A stretch of 64,000 nt of DNA from Anniella stebbinsi (taxonomy: Eukaryota > Chordata > Lepidosauria > Squamata > Anniellidae), in assembly GCA_029215795.1 (NCBI GenBank), contig JARDYH010000005.1, forward strand, positions 15,222,001-15,286,000. The letters run 5' to 3'. This document shows, one piece after another, positions 23,501 through 33,151 of the stretch. Under the pieces are notes generated by a model that was not told the DNA's origin, searched no databases, and worked only from the letters and a program-made list of their open reading frames with translations. Numbering within the stretch: the first letter of the stretch is position 1; the number at the start of each line of letters is the position of its first letter. The position numbers and the translations under genes were made by a program.

Positions 23501-26001
23501 GGTTTAAGAGAGATACAGCATGTCTGAGATCCTTTATTGAATGATTTGGGCAGGCAGGTTGGAGCACATCTTTGCTCCCATCATGTGACTGTTTCCATGG
23601 GTGTGGTCCACCTACCCCCAGGGTCTGGGTCTGTTGCGTTTGTTACCAGAACTACTTTGTTCAGCTATGCATGTTCCTTGCCCAACCTGAATTCTCGCTC
23701 ATTGTAGAAATAAACCCTTAAAATCTTCAGAAGAGCCGTGTGCTCAGTCTGGTTTTGGAGTTCCCACTGGTAGCCAACAAAAGTGGCCTTCAACCACAAC
23801 CACTTCTCCCGGGTTGGGGAAAGCTGGGCTGCTGCCAGATGCTAGCTCAGCTAGAACTGGGCATTGGCTATGGTTCTGCTGCCCTCTACTGGAGTGAAAT
23901 GTCCTACAGACATTGATCCTTTTCTCCATTAAAATGGTTAGAAATGCCTTTTTGTACCAGGTAGGAACACAGGAAGCTGCATTATATTGAATCAGCTTAG
24001 CATTTTCCCTACAGACTTTTCATGATCACGGACGTAGGCAATTTCCTAGCTCTACCTGGATATGTCATCAATGAAATGTGGGACCTTCTACATATAAAAC
24101 ATGGCATATACCACTACTCTTTACCATGAAGACATGATGTTGAGGGAATCATTGCTTAGTAGTAGAGCACATTCCATACATGCATTCCAGTTTCTTTCTT
24201 TTTTAAATGTGTTGGAGTGTGTGTAGGGAATCCGAAGTAGCAGAGCTGGGAAACAACTCTGAGACTGTGCAGAGTGCCACAGTCCTGGGCTGGGGGACCC
24301 AATGGCCTGGCTCAATATGAGGTAGATGTTCTTTCTTGCACCCTTGGCACCATATCTGGCTAGCACTGTTGGAGATGGATTTGGGTCCTGTCTCATCTTT
24401 GAAGATCTCAAGATTTTTGGCACCCTTAATAAGAGTGGAAAAATATCCATCCAATATTTTGTCTCGAGGCTAGTGAAGCATTCCAGATGGCAAAGTAATT
24501 TAATTACCCATGGCCAGCACAATTCCAAACAATATGAGGCTCAGCAGGTAAGAGAATGCCAGCAGCAGATAAACCACGAGGGAGGATTTCCATTTCCACT
24601 GGGGGATGGAACTGTCTTTCAAAAGAGAGAAAAAGAAAGTATAATCTTGCGTCAAAAGCCAATGAACCCAGCAAGGCCATCACATGCATAGCGCTTAATA
24701 TCACCTCATGGAAGCTGCTCATGTGCAACAGCTCCCCATACCTAATCTCACCATTCCCTTCTGGATGGGTACATTGGCCACTTCCACATTACCATCATTC
24801 CAAAAGAGGGCACAGAGGGACCCAAGAGGACACAGATTTGCCTATGCCAATATATATGTATAGATGGAAATCTGGGGAAAATACACTAATTCAAATGAAA
24901 ATACTGTAAATAGAAATACAATGCTCTATAGCAGGGAGGACTCTGGCCAGTTGACCTGCACATGTCCGCAGTCTTCTGCCCAAGTGCTGTTGATGGGAAA
25001 CTCCAACGCCCCACCTGATCTCCCTATTTACGACTTTCTCTCTGTATACTGGACTTGAACTGGACAGCCTTTCAAACATAAGACTGTCCTCTGTAAATAT
25101 ATATCCCAGCAACTTTCCCATTATTTCCTATTGCACTATTTCACAGCTAATTAGAAGAACCAAGGGCCAAATACTCGCCCTGCTGGCAGAGGGAGGAAGG
25201 AGATCTGGATCAGGACCATGGGAGGGGCAGTTTAACCCCTTCTTCCATTACTGCAGTCCTTGAATGTTTCCAGATGAGGCTTGGTTTTCCCACCACGTCT
25301 TCCTTTAACTAAGGGGGGAGGAAAGACAGAACAGCTGCACAATGTTTTCTGATTAGTAGTGCTAAGAGGCACTCCTGAGGAAATCAACCTCCTTCCCAGC
25401 CAGAAGGAAAAATACAGTATCAAGAATATTGACTGATGCTTTTTCTATGACAGAAAAAGATCTTTCAGAAATTCCCTAAGCCACAGGGAACATGAAACAC
25501 TCATCCATTTTATTTATTCATTTGTCACCTTATTAATTTAAAACAACTTGCTATTTTAAAAAAAAGAAAAGAAAAGAAAGGCGCATCTTTAAAAAACACA
25601 AAACTGCTCTGTAGTGTGGGGAGAAAGGAAAGGTTCTTGGTGATGTCATACCAGAAGAGCCAATCAGCAACATGCACAGCCAGCTTTGGCTTCCAACTTG
25701 CAGAAACATTTGTTTTCAGAGCTGAACCCTGGATGCCCTGGGAAAGGTACCTTTGGGCAGAATGCACAGCAGTCTCTCTGTTTTAAAGATGTTATCTGTT
25801 TAAAATAGCTTCGGCTATTGGGTGGTATAAAAATGCCATAAATAAATAAATAAATAAACCTTTGTCTTCTCTCTCAGACCAAGCAGAATCTGTAGCTGGT
25901 ATCTATTTACCTATTGTTCTTGGTGCCGTGGCTGTTCCGGTCTCTGCCAGATGTATGTTGTTTGTGTCATGGTGCCTCTTGTCAGTACCGACTGGAGCCA
26001 T
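8434..26001 (-). CDS. C-type lectin receptor gene A (six coding exons)
   Basis: Predicted type II membrane receptor with an extracellular C-type lectin domain. Coding exons, in transcript order: 26001-25911, 24615-24508, 23099-23040, 15583-15432, 11711-11599, 8569-8434. Lengths are 91, 108, 60, 152, 113 and 136 bp, totalling 660 bp (219 residues plus stop), with compatible phases and GT/AG borders throughout. The exon plan and length match CLEC4/Dectin-2-type receptors, and segments such as [19 protein letters not shown] also resemble ASGR and CLEC10A; I cannot decide orthology. The tail has no tyrosine, and the membrane segment has no charged residue to pair with an adaptor. The sugar-site motifs are altered (EPK, WNV), so calcium-dependent sugar binding may be lost. 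Introns are swollen by transposons. An extra stalk exon cannot be excluded. Confidence 0.85.
8617..8936. mobile_element. Complete hAT-type MITE, 320 bp
   Basis: Ends are TAGGCTGACCATATG and its inverse, GGTCAGCCTA. The flanks GAAAGAGG and GAGAGAGG are an 8-bp target duplication with one change. Units B and C have the single uninterrupted sequence GTTGAAAGAGG. The interior is roughly two-fold symmetric. Confidence 0.88.
9129..9815 (+). mobile_element. CR1/L2-type LINE 3' end
   Basis: Broken frames give the same C-terminal protein region as other LINE tails here ([20 protein letters not shown], then [13 protein letters not shown]). The nucleotide tail is GGGCAGTATAAAAATGTAAT with AATG repeats. 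It lies in the intron between the last two exons of gene A. A deleted version lies at 42690-43085 in unit B. Confidence 0.85.
10110..11526. mobile_element. hAT-type MITE split by a second transposon
   Basis: The outer ends TAGGCTGACCAGATAAAATC and the inverse are flanked by a perfect 8-bp duplication, GATTAGAG (10102-10109 and 11527-11534). Unit B has one GATTAGAG at the empty site near 44079. The element is interrupted by the insertion at 10378-11480. Confidence 0.9.
10378..11480. mobile_element. Nested GC-rich hAT-type element
   Basis: Ends are TAGGGATGTGCAC and, inverted, TCGGGGTGTGCAC. A perfect 8-bp duplication GTTAAAGT flanks it (10370-10377 and 11481-11488). Subterminal regions hold clusters of GATCC and GATCGG. 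The interior has GC-rich inverted segments around TGATGACATCACCCGGCGCG and three copies of a GCGCGCGGAGGGGAGGAGGG unit. No transposase is encoded, so it is non-autonomous. Confidence 0.9.
11599..11711 (-). CDS. Lectin gene A exon 5: middle part of CTLD
   Basis: A 113-bp exon with acceptor TGCAG and donor GTAAGA encodes [16 protein letters not shown] followed by [20 protein letters not shown] and FK. The WIGL motif is the CTLD core signature. It is the most conserved of the lectin exons across A, B and C. Copy A alone has an added cysteine (RCWG, where the others have RTRG). Confidence 0.93.
12527..13553. mobile_element. TIR element, 'CTCTACAAG' family, unit A
   Basis: The left end (GGTGGCTCTACGAGAG) and right end (TCTTGTAGAGGGAGAC) are inverted relatives. 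Both enclose TGCGCATAATC-rich sequence. Related shorter elements lie at 43148 and 43730 in unit B. No protein is encoded. Confidence 0.65.
13501..13826. repeat. Long direct repeat flanking an L1 fragment, left copy
   Basis: About 326 bp, from GATGCGCATAATC to GGCAGTTACA, are repeated at 14793-15121. The repeat contains the right end of the TIR element and adjoining intron. The two copies directly bracket the L1 fragment. Confidence 0.9.
13827..14792 (+). mobile_element. L1-type LINE 3' fragment
   Basis: The first part stays open through codons resembling the ORF2 C-terminus ([19 protein letters not shown], then [18 protein letters not shown]). Stops follow, then a G-run, and it ends in AATAAATAAAAAAAAGAA. 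It begins immediately after the left long repeat and ends immediately before the right one. It is 5'-truncated and not coding. Confidence 0.88.
14793..15121. repeat. Long direct repeat flanking an L1 fragment, right copy
   Basis: Right-hand copy, about 329 bp, with scattered substitutions against the left copy, several of them CpG to TpG or CpA. Unit B has a single version of the later part (about 45075-45260). Confidence 0.9.
15432..15583 (-). CDS. Lectin gene A exon 4: first part of CTLD
   Basis: A 152-bp exon, the usual size for the first CTLD exon in this group, lies between CTTGTCAG and GTAAAAG. It carries [12 protein letters not shown] and ARAQCEEQ, giving the long-form extra cysteine pair (PCG and GRC) and the cysteine that pairs with the domain's last cysteine. 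Compared with gene B, eight codons change the amino acid and one is silent. Confidence 0.92.
16622..16955 (+). mobile_element. CR1/L2-type LINE tail nested in hAT element
   Basis: The sequence runs from 'ctgtggaatgagctcccc' through GAACCGCCCAGAGAGCTTTG to GGGGCAGTATAAAAATGCAA and an AATAAATAAA tail. It matches the 3' ends at 30600-31140 and 48170-48336. Confidence 0.85.
17504..19380 (+). pseudogene. BED-finger hAT transposase pseudogene
   Basis: The reading begins [12 protein letters not shown] and includes a BED-type zinc finger with CIIC and HMETKH ligands (about residues 62-90). Next come the RNase H-like catalytic parts ([27 protein letters not shown]) and a C-terminal dimerisation-type region ending in [20 protein letters not shown]. 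Frame shifts near 17820 and stops near 18051, 18441, 18639 and 18969 break it, so no active enzyme is made. It resembles ZBED/Charlie-type proteins, but the stops argue against a domesticated host gene. Confidence 0.92.
19831..21655. mobile_element. AT-rich hAT-type element, 1825 bp
   Basis: Ends are TAGGGGTGTGCATCGGATC and, inverted, TAGGGATGTGCAC. A perfect 8-bp duplication ATATACAC flanks it (19823-19830 and 21656-21663). Unit B has one copy of that sequence at about 46636, which is the exact empty site. Inside, long inverted blocks with AAAAGTTATAG and TTTCTGAAATTTC motifs surround a central palindrome near 20620-20760. No protein is encoded. Confidence 0.93.
21680..22010 (+). mobile_element. 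Old CR1/L2-type LINE fragment
   Basis: Phrases such as TACCCACCCTCTGGAAC and TGTGGTTCGGGAAGCAGAAA are degenerate forms of the LINE C-terminus. Unit B has the equivalent at about 46665-46980, so it predates the duplication. Confidence 0.6.
22374..22600. mobile_element. Harbinger-type MITE with ATT target duplication
   Basis: Ends GGCTCAATTCGGACAACACG and, inverted, CCAAATTGAGCC are flanked by ATT on both sides. Unit B has uninterrupted CACACATTGACTAC near 47344. A second terminal-like motif inside (22441-22530) suggests a nested or dimeric structure. Confidence 0.85.
23040..23099 (-). CDS. Lectin gene A exon 3: short stalk
   Basis: A 60-bp exon with acceptor CTTTAAG and donor GTAAGT encodes [19 protein letters not shown]. 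The Leu, Val and charged pattern is compatible with a short helix linking the membrane segment to the lectin head. Its protein is identical in gene B. The phase (two bases in, one base out) fits both neighbours. Confidence 0.85.
24508..24615 (-). CDS. Lectin gene A exon 2: transmembrane segment
   Basis: An acceptor GAAAG and a donor GTAATT bound 108 bp. The product begins [12 protein letters not shown] and continues as about 25 hydrophobic residues ([19 protein letters not shown]...) ending AMG. The basic and aromatic residues before the hydrophobic run fit a signal-anchor of a type II protein. Gene B's version differs at only two residues. Confidence 0.88.
24744..25910. other. Intron 1 of lectin gene A
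   Basis: This lies between the predicted first coding exon and the membrane exon. No further exon was recognised. A short CR1/L2 tail with AATAAATAAATAAATAAA sits at about 25775-25858. This part has no counterpart in unit B. Confidence 0.55.
25911..26001 (-). CDS. Lectin gene A exon 1: start and cytoplasmic tail
   Basis: The start codon lies at 26001-25999 in a good context (AAGATGG). Thirty codons follow ([12 protein letters not shown]..., ending PRTI), then one base before a GTAAAT donor. That leftover G joins the AC opening the next exon to make an Asp codon, so the phase fits. The tail is polar, with His, Thr and Asn, and has no ITAM or ITIM tyrosine. No matching sequence was found for gene B. 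This exon call rests on reading frame and splice phase only. Confidence 0.65.
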
Positions 26002-26293
26002 CTTACTCTTGTGTTCAAGTTTCTCCTCTTCATGGGTTTATAATATGCCCAGCAAATTGAGGAACTGAAGAAAACATAACGTGAGCTCCAATTCTCCTAC
26101 TGCTTCTTAGAACGGCAGGGGGAAATCCGATCAAGTCCCCACCTCTGACCACTTCCAGGCTTCAGTGTTTAACTTCTCTTTAGAAGGAAATCTTAACCCA
26201 TATGAATGGCATTTCCCTTAAGAAAATGATATGATATACCTGTATGGCTCTGCTGACCTACTTAGTCTGCTTTTGTTACTGGTCTGTCTTTCT

Positions 26294-26437
26294 GTTCTAG
26301 CTGGTTCTGACTGAAACCTGGAGCAGATTTACTGCCCCATTGACCTAGGGGCCACCAGCCTCCGCTGAACTCAGGTCTCCCCAGTACTAGTCTAAGAGTC
26401 TAATCCAGAGGTGCAGAATCCCAGGCCCAGGGACCAA
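26294..26437. repeat. Dispersed 144-bp direct repeat, copy 2
   Basis: Near-identical to 595-738. Similarity ends where the Harbinger-related block starts. Confidence 0.7.
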
Positions 26438-26696
26438 GGCAAGCGAGGGGGAAAGTGTAAAATCTTTATTCTGTATGGCATGTAGAAATGGTTACACGGG
26501 CACAGGGCCAGTGCGAAGCATGGGCGGATTAAGCAGAAAGGCAAGTCACCCTCGGGCTGAGTGATGGCGACCAGTGAGTCTTATCAAAGCACTGCACCTT
26601 GAAGCAGCAAGCGTTGGAAGGGGAGGAAGGGACAGAGAGCAGGTGCGCTCTGGTAGGAAGCAACGGCAGTTCACAGACGGTCCCCACAGCCGTTGC

Positions 26697-28133
26697 TCAC
26701 ACGTGGGAGTGGTGCATCCAGATCCACTCACTGATCCTCTCACTCACCCCTGTTGCTTCTGCACGTGCAAGGCGGTCCCCAGCAGGTTTCAGGGGCCTGG
26801 GGTACGGTGCAACGTCCCTCCCATCCACAGCAATGGCATCACTGTCCTCACCTGGCTGAGAGAGGTCAGGGTGGTCGGCCAGTAACACATCCCCACGGGA
26901 CTCACAGATGTGCAGAATGCAGCAGCACATGATGACATCCAGGGTGATGTCAGAGTGCAGGTCCAGCAAGCTAAACAGGGAGCACCAATGCTCCGTCAGC
27001 TGCCCAAAGGTGTGCTCAACAGGCAGGTGGGCACGGCAGTGGTAGTAGTAGTATTTCCTCTGCACAGTGTCGCGGGGGTAGTGGTATGGGGCCATCAGCC
27101 ACGGCTGAAGGGCAAATGCTTGGACAGCCAGGAGCACAGGCCCCACAGCATGCCCGCACATGGAAGCGGGCCTGGAGGAGAGGAAGCAGCCCATCGACAG
27201 TTTGGCCACCGGGGGAGTTTCAGAAGATGGCCGTAATGTGGCTCTGGCCAGACACACCCGCATATACATCCATGAACCTCCCCTTGGCATCAACCACCGC
27301 TTGAAGAACCATGCTATAGAAATGCTTGTGGTTGTAGTACTCGTCGTCACGAGAGGGGGTGCCAGGATGCGCACGTGAGTAGAGTCCAGCTCCCCTACCG
27401 CTCGTGGAAAGCCCAGGGCCCGAAAGCCATGCATGTTCCCCTTCTCATCCTCAACCTGGATGACGTCAGCCAGGTACAGCTCATTCAGGACGTGCACCGT
27501 CTCCCGGAAGATCTCACATGCGGTGGACATGCCCACCCCAAAGACCATTGACAGGGGCAGGTACCCCACATTGAATGTCAGCTTGTATGGTGTCAAGGCC
27601 AAGCGGCAGGAGACCGGAATGAATGGGCGCGTGATGGTAAAGGCCCTCTGCAGTACAGGGGTCAGCTCAGCCACCAGCAGATCGAACGTCACGTGGGACA
27701 TGCTGAAGCTCCTGTGGAAATGCTTGCCATCCCAGTCCTCCAAGTTCAGCATCTCCTCCCACATGGTGAGGAGGTCGGCAGATGTCACCAGTTGGGGCAT
27801 CTGGTGCAGGGCTTCCAGGGCCGTTCCTCTGCCCAACACCCCCGTAGTTACTGTGCCAGCATCATGTCTGCGCAGCAATTGCAGGACGGCGGCCAGGCAA
27901 CAGGGGAAGGACTCCGTAGCACCAAGGGGCCAGTGTCCGCTGCCCGTCTTGAACGCTGGCCCTGTGGGCAAGGTGCCACCCGGGTGCAGCAGCCAAGCAT
28001 GTAGCACGTCCTCCTCATCGCCATCAGCATGGTTCTGCGTAGCCGCCTGAATTGCCTCCTGCAAGCCGGCCATAGCAAGTTGTTGGCGGGACATTGCCAC
28101 TAGTAGTGAAATGGGCAAAGGGGAGGGAGGCAC
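26697..28133 (-). pseudogene. PIF/Harbinger DDE transposase, frame-damaged
   Basis: An open frame of 478 residues resembles the PIF/Harbinger (DDE_4) nuclease. The N-terminal third is family-specific. Next comes a helix-turn-helix-like region (MSTACEIFRETVHVLNE). GELDSTHVRI holds the first catalytic Asp, and RAHLPVEHTFGQLTEHW is the C-terminal signature with the final Glu. Between them the reading drifts: the part after LAPPL reads as Thr and Ser runs, and better family matches (HFYSMVLQ, MDVYAGVSG) lie in another frame. A local pair of frameshifts is therefore likely and activity is doubtful. It would catalyse cut-and-paste transposition with 3-bp target duplications. Confidence 0.82.
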
Positions 28134-29338
28134 AATGGGAGGACTGGTGGGCCTACCAGCGCAGGGGGATGGAGGGGCGGCACCACGGCCAGCATGGGAC
28201 GGCCCGGTACGGGAGTGTGGGAAGACGATTACAAGGCTGCATTGTTATGTCTGCTGCGCACCTGCCAGAGAGGGGAGTGAAAAGAAGAGGCCAGAATTGG
28301 GAGCCGCTATGGAACAGTGCCGCTCCATGAAGAAGCGAGGGTACTACAGAGGGGGGATGGGTGCAGGTCACCTATGCCGAGGGAAGGGCCTATGTCCGCA
28401 GGGGGATCAAAAGGTGGCACCGCCAGACGGCCCACTCGAGACGTCACATGCGATGTAGGACACCATGCGGGGCCAGCTCCATAGCGCTGAGGTGCCGTGA
28501 CATATGGCACAGCCGCCAGCTGGGGAAGTGCAGCTTCACTGCGGAGGGAAGAGAAGAGGGAGAGGAGGGAGGAAAGCCATCAGTGCCACGGAGGCCATAG
28601 TGGTTCCCTTGCACCCAGTTCAATCTACCCAAACACCCACCTCTTTGCCGCAGAGCCCTGCGGCGGTGGCGTGGGGCGTGCGCCTCCCTGCGCAGGGCGG
28701 GCCGGTCAGCGCAGAGCCTAGCGGACCTGTAGGGAGATGGCATTTCAAAAGGATTGGTCTGCAATGAGGGACAGTGGAGCTGGGAATGGCACATCTCTAG
28801 GATGTGCAACATTGTAACAGGAGGGCACCGCATCTACTTGGCCTTGAGTGGGCAGAACTGCCTGAGGGAGGCGGTTGCTAGAGCAATGGCAGGCGATAAG
28901 AGGCCTTAGCATGGCATGGGGGGTTTACTGCCAAGGATCCTTAGCAGACAGAACAGGGGGGCCATTACATGCCTGTGGTTCAGGGCATGTCATGCGGGAA
29001 GGGCCCCTCATCCTCTCCCTCCTTGTTGGAGTCGGGCGGGAAACCCTGGGCCCACTTGGCCCGACTTCCGAAGCAACATCGCTCATGTTCTCTGGTCTCC
29101 CCCCTCCCATCCCTGAGGTGCCTGGCGCAGATGGTGCCGGTTGTGGTGGCTGGCATCCTGCGGCTGCAGGCGGAGGCAGGTACTGTTGAGGCTGCATGTA
29201 GGGAGCGGGCTGAGGCCCACCATGGTACACTCCTCGGAATGCCAGGGCGACTTCCCTGATGGCCTCGGTTTGGTGGTCAATGGCAGTTGTGCGCTCGCGC
29301 ATGCCCCGGTCAATTATGGTGTTGGTGGCTGCCATGGC

Positions 29339-30232
29339 CTAAGTCATCCCGGTGACATGGTCGACCAGACCACAGCGCACCTCCTGCCCCACCTCCCGAA
29401 TGGCCTGGGAGCATCCGTCCATGGCTTGGGTGGCCATGCGCGTCACCCACACATTGAGGACGCACTCCTTCATGCATCTGGTCTCCTCCTCACCCACCAT
29501 GCATGTGGATAGCTTGTGAATCCGCCCTCCTGTTGCCTCCGTGGCCGTGACCAGGTCCTTAGCCACCTGCAGTCGGTCTGCCTTGCACCTGTTGCGCAGG
29601 CAGGCACACCTATGTGCTTTGGTCAGGGGATGGGTTTCAACAGCTGGGCCTGTGTCTTCCTCACTAGCAGGCGGGGGCGGCGGCTCCTCCTCAAGGTGGG
29701 CTGCATCCTCCATCTCTGCGTCCTGCAGCTGTGGGAGGGCCTCCATCTCCTCCGAGAGCATGCCCTCGGCAACTTGGAGTTTGGCTTCCAGAAGCGCCTC
29801 CTCCCCCACCCTGTCTGCTTGCACTAATGTCTCATCGGTGACCTGTGTATTGATGCCCTGCAGCTCTTCCTGGGAAGGTGACAGTTCTGGGTCCAGAATG
29901 TCGCCCACCTGGAGTGCCATGAACCACTCCATTTCATGCCGCACCTCCTGTGACACTGGTTCTGGTCCCGTAACGGGGTTCATGATGCCCCAGTTGAACC
30001 CCTCCAACATAGTGCAGCTGCCCTCCGTCTCATCCCGCATATGTGGTGCGCCCTCTGTCCGCCTTGCTTCCCTGGTGCCCATGCTGTGGGCGCTGGCTCT
30101 GGCACTGGCTGGTTGTTGCTTCATGGGTGGAACCCATGGCTGTGAGGGCCCTGGTAGATCATCCCTCTGCTGGGTATCTGGCACTAGAAGCACAGGACGC
30201 TCGTCCTCTACCTGCAACTCTGCACAGAACAA
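29339..30232 (-). pseudogene. Harbinger second protein, middle and C-terminal part
   Basis: A 297-residue open frame is rich in Glu, Gln and Pro, with an acidic stretch (MEDAAHLEEEPPPPPASEED) followed by a basic cysteine-containing stretch (HRCACLRNRCKADRLQ). No catalytic family is visible. Its place between the SANT-type part and the transposase, on the same strand, fits the DNA-binding accessory protein of Harbinger elements. Confidence 0.55.
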
Positions 30233-30599
30233 CCTCAGGAATGCCGTAGGGCTGATGGTGGTGGATGAGTCATGACAGAGAAGGTGCTGCTTGAGGATCG
30301 GGCTCTCCTGGCTGCTACGGGTGGCAGGTGTGTCAGCAGAGAGGGGCTTTGGGATCCCGTGGGCCTGCTTGTCGGCTGTGGCACAGCTGGCCCTGGGTCT
30401 GATTGGGCCCTCTCCACTGGCATGCTAGTCGATGGTGGCCATGGGACGTCCATCCGTGGATGTGGTTGGGATGCCCAGGTGTCATCGCGGCGGACTCCTT
30501 GGGTCAGTTGGGCTCATTGTCGCATGCATGGTGCAGCACCGGTTGCGATCCCGCTGCCCACCATGTGCCCTGATACGACATCGTGGCGCTCCTCCAGCA

Positions 30600-31140
30600 G
30601 GCATTGGCTGCCTGTATGTTTCCGAGCCCAGTTCAAGGTGCTGGTTTTAACCTATAAAGCCTTACACGGCTTGGGACCACCATACCTGATGGAACGCCTT
30701 TCCCGACATGAACCTACCCAAACACTACGTTCAACATCTAAGGCCCTCCTCCGAGTGCCTCCTCCGAGGGAAGCTCGGAGGTCGGCAACAAGAGAGAGGG
30801 CCTTCTCTGTGGTGGCTCCCCAATTGTGGAACGATCTCCCCGACGAGGCCCGCCTGGCGCCAACATTGTTATCTTTTCGGCGCCAGGTCAAGACTTTCCT
30901 CTTCTCTCAGGCATTTGGCAATATCTGAGGACCCTGGGTTTGTTTTGTTTTGTTTTTGTAGTTTTTTGAAGTGTTGAAGTGGTTTTTAAATGTACAGATT
31001 GTGTGTATGTTGTATGTTTTTGCTGTTTTAATTTTTTATATTGTTTTTAATTGTTTTTAATCCTATGTAAACCGCCCAGAGAGCTTCGGCTATGGGGCAG
31101 TATACAAATGTAATAAATAAATAAATATAAATATAAATAA
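30600..31140 (+). mobile_element. CR1/L2-type LINE 3' end inside Harbinger
   Basis: Encodes the LINE C-terminus in one clean frame (HWLPVCFRAQFKVLVLTYKA, then NDLPDEARLAPTLLSFRRQ). An AACCGCCCAGAGAGCTTCGG tail and AATAAATAAATATAAATA follow. The good reading frame suggests a relatively recent insertion. It splits the Harbinger accessory gene. Confidence 0.9.
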
Positions 31141-31496
31141 ACTCAGCTCATCGTAGAATGGCATGGTGTGTGGCTCGACCCCAGTTCTGTTATTGTGGGT
31201 GATGAACTCCTTGAGCTTCGTCTTGAGTCTGTGCAGCTTGTCCTTGCATTGTTTTGCATTGCAATTATATCCCTGTTCCCTCATCTGCCTGGAGAGCCAT
31301 GGGTAGAGCTGGCTGTGGCCATGATCCTCCATGCTTCTTGGCTGCCCCACAGTTCTATGAATTCCCCTATCTCTCCCTCGAACCAGTGCTGTGCTCTGCA
31401 TCTTCCAGGGGGCTCATGGCTGCTTCCCTCTCCTTGGGGTTGTGAGCCGGTGCCCTCTGCCTGACTGTCACAGCTATCCTCGCCCTTTGGGTCCAT
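31141..31496 (-). pseudogene. Harbinger Myb/SANT DNA-binding domain, split by LINE
   Basis: Two overlapping frames together give a Myb/SANT-like domain: WFEGEIGEFIELWGSQEAWR in one, and LSRQMREQGYNCNAKQCKDK followed by LHRLKTKLKEF in the other. These match the trihelix SANT domain of Harbinger accessory proteins, but one frameshift separates them. The coding sequence then runs into the LINE at about 31140 and seems to resume beyond it (LLEERHDVVSGH near 30600). Confidence 0.75.
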
Positions 31497-33151
31497 GGTG
31501 CTGGTGGAGCTGCTTTATGGTGCTACCGAGTGTCTATGGCCCTCACCTGGTGTTCCCCATCCCATGTACTTGTGGGATGGTTGTGGCTAGTGAGCTGTCG
31601 TGTTTGCTGGGAATGTGCCCTGTTTGTTGGCAGAGGAGTTGTTGATGGCAGCAGGGTGCTTAATGACCATGGGAATGTTATGCATACCTTCGGATGTTTC
31701 ACACAACATCCGCAGCTGGCCCGACCAGCGTGTTGTGGAGGTGGGATGCCTGCGTGCGCCCTTTTGCATTGCCATTCTGTGTGGCTTGTGGATGGCCATA
31801 GCCAGTGAGCGCTGTTTGGCCAGGTTGGGTGGGAGTAGGTGGGCTACATGGACACAGCTTCCCCAGTCTGCCCGATTCTGGGTAAGGCGACAGGAGAGGG
31901 CTCGCAGATGTCAGAGGCATTTTCACCTGGGTTGTGGTGCTTCCTGCTGGGTGGGCGGGTGGTGCCTCTCTGTTCCTGGGCAACTGGGGGCCTCTGGGGT
32001 GACACATATTATGTGGCTTCTCCCCTTCTTCGCCCTCGTTCCCCGATTCCAGTTCTGTTTGGTTGGGGGCTATGCATTTGTGCTTGGGTGCAGCACAGTT
32101 CCCGGTACTGGCTGCTGTGGGGTGCCGGTACTGCCACTGCCGCATGGAGCGTGTGCTTACAGAAGCAGGTCATCATTGCACTCTGTGATGGCTGCTGAGG
32201 GGGGCATCTGTGGTTGCTATGCCAACATTGGCATCAAGATGTTGGGGGGGGGGTGTTGGAGCGGCCGGCTGTGTTCGGCCGCTTTTGCCGCTTGCCTCTT
32301 GCCTCTATGGGCTTCTGTGATAACATACTCAATGCACGGAATTAACACATGCTCCACACGACACTTTAATCAACGGGCTGTGAGCTAAACAATGTGCAAG
32401 CCTGTTGTTTTTCTCCGTTGCTTAATTGGGCAGATTAGCGTACCATGAGTTGTGTGTGCGTGGTGTGTTGCCCTCCACATGACCCATTAATCAATGCAAC
32501 TGACTGTTGTCGTGCCCCTCTCCCTCCCTCCCCCCCCCGGTTGCTTAATGTGCCTTAACCAGCCTCTCTCTCTCTCTCTGCCAAAGCCTCCCCATGGTCC
32601 AGCCAGGCCACACACTTGTGGCCAGGGATATTGCTTATTGTTTGGTCATGTCTGGTGACTCTTACTTTAAAAAACTCTGCCACCAGCCACCTCCACCTCC
32701 TGTCCTCCTGCACACCTGCTCGACTGTGATGCACTCTTAAAAACCCTGGGTGGCAAGTCAGCCTCTCAGGGCTGTCTCTAAGAGATATGCCAGCCAGCCC
32801 CAGCCACAAATCTATCTTTTTTTCTCTGTCACGCACTTCAAACGTTCTGCATTGCATGCCAGCAGTGCAGACAGAGCCTAGCTCACAACTGTGGGAGTCG
32901 AGGCATAAAAGGCAAGCCCCTGCGGGGGTGGGACCAACACCGGTGGGTTCATCGCCAAAGGGGGCAACACCAAAGGGGGTTGCCCCTTCGAAGAGCCACT
33001 TCGGGGGCATACGAGGGCAAGGGCCTGTCCCTCTGCTCGGAAAGGGCTATTTGCTTCTAGCTTTGGCATGGAAGCCTGCCTGCAATTAACACCACAGGAG
33101 GGCCCTGCCAGTCTGTAGTAGCAGGGATGTGCTTCCCAGGGAAGGGGGGAG

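Larger units (their letters stand above)
3734..24743. repeat. Segmental duplication unit A (C-type lectin gene A)
   Basis: Sequence from CTTGGGCCCTCATTT onward is collinear with 38821-50308 (unit B). From about 5650 it is also collinear with 56615-62099 (unit C). Similarity covers exons, introns and the 3' flank. Unit A is about 21 kb and unit B about 11.5 kb, because A has gained several transposons in its introns. Similarity to B ends at 24743, after a CAACAGCTCCCCATAC segment, before the first coding exon of gene A. Confidence 0.88.
26438..32564 (-). mobile_element. PIF/Harbinger transposon, near full length
   Basis: On the minus strand this has the two-gene plan of PIF/Harbinger elements: a Myb/SANT-type protein (about 31496-29339) followed by a DDE transposase (28133-26697). 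The right end carries GGTTGCTTAATGTGCC and AACCAGCC, an altered form of the MITE terminal sequence. About 230 bp inside that end matches the MITE at 6065-6572. The left end was not found as a clean inverted repeat; 26438 is set by where the flanking repeat stops. A CR1/L2 tail at 30600-31140 interrupts it. Confidence 0.8.

Noticed and set aside
27433..28050. Long plus-strand open frames opposite the Harbinger transposase
   Set aside because: They have no family motifs and mirror the real transposase frame on the other strand.
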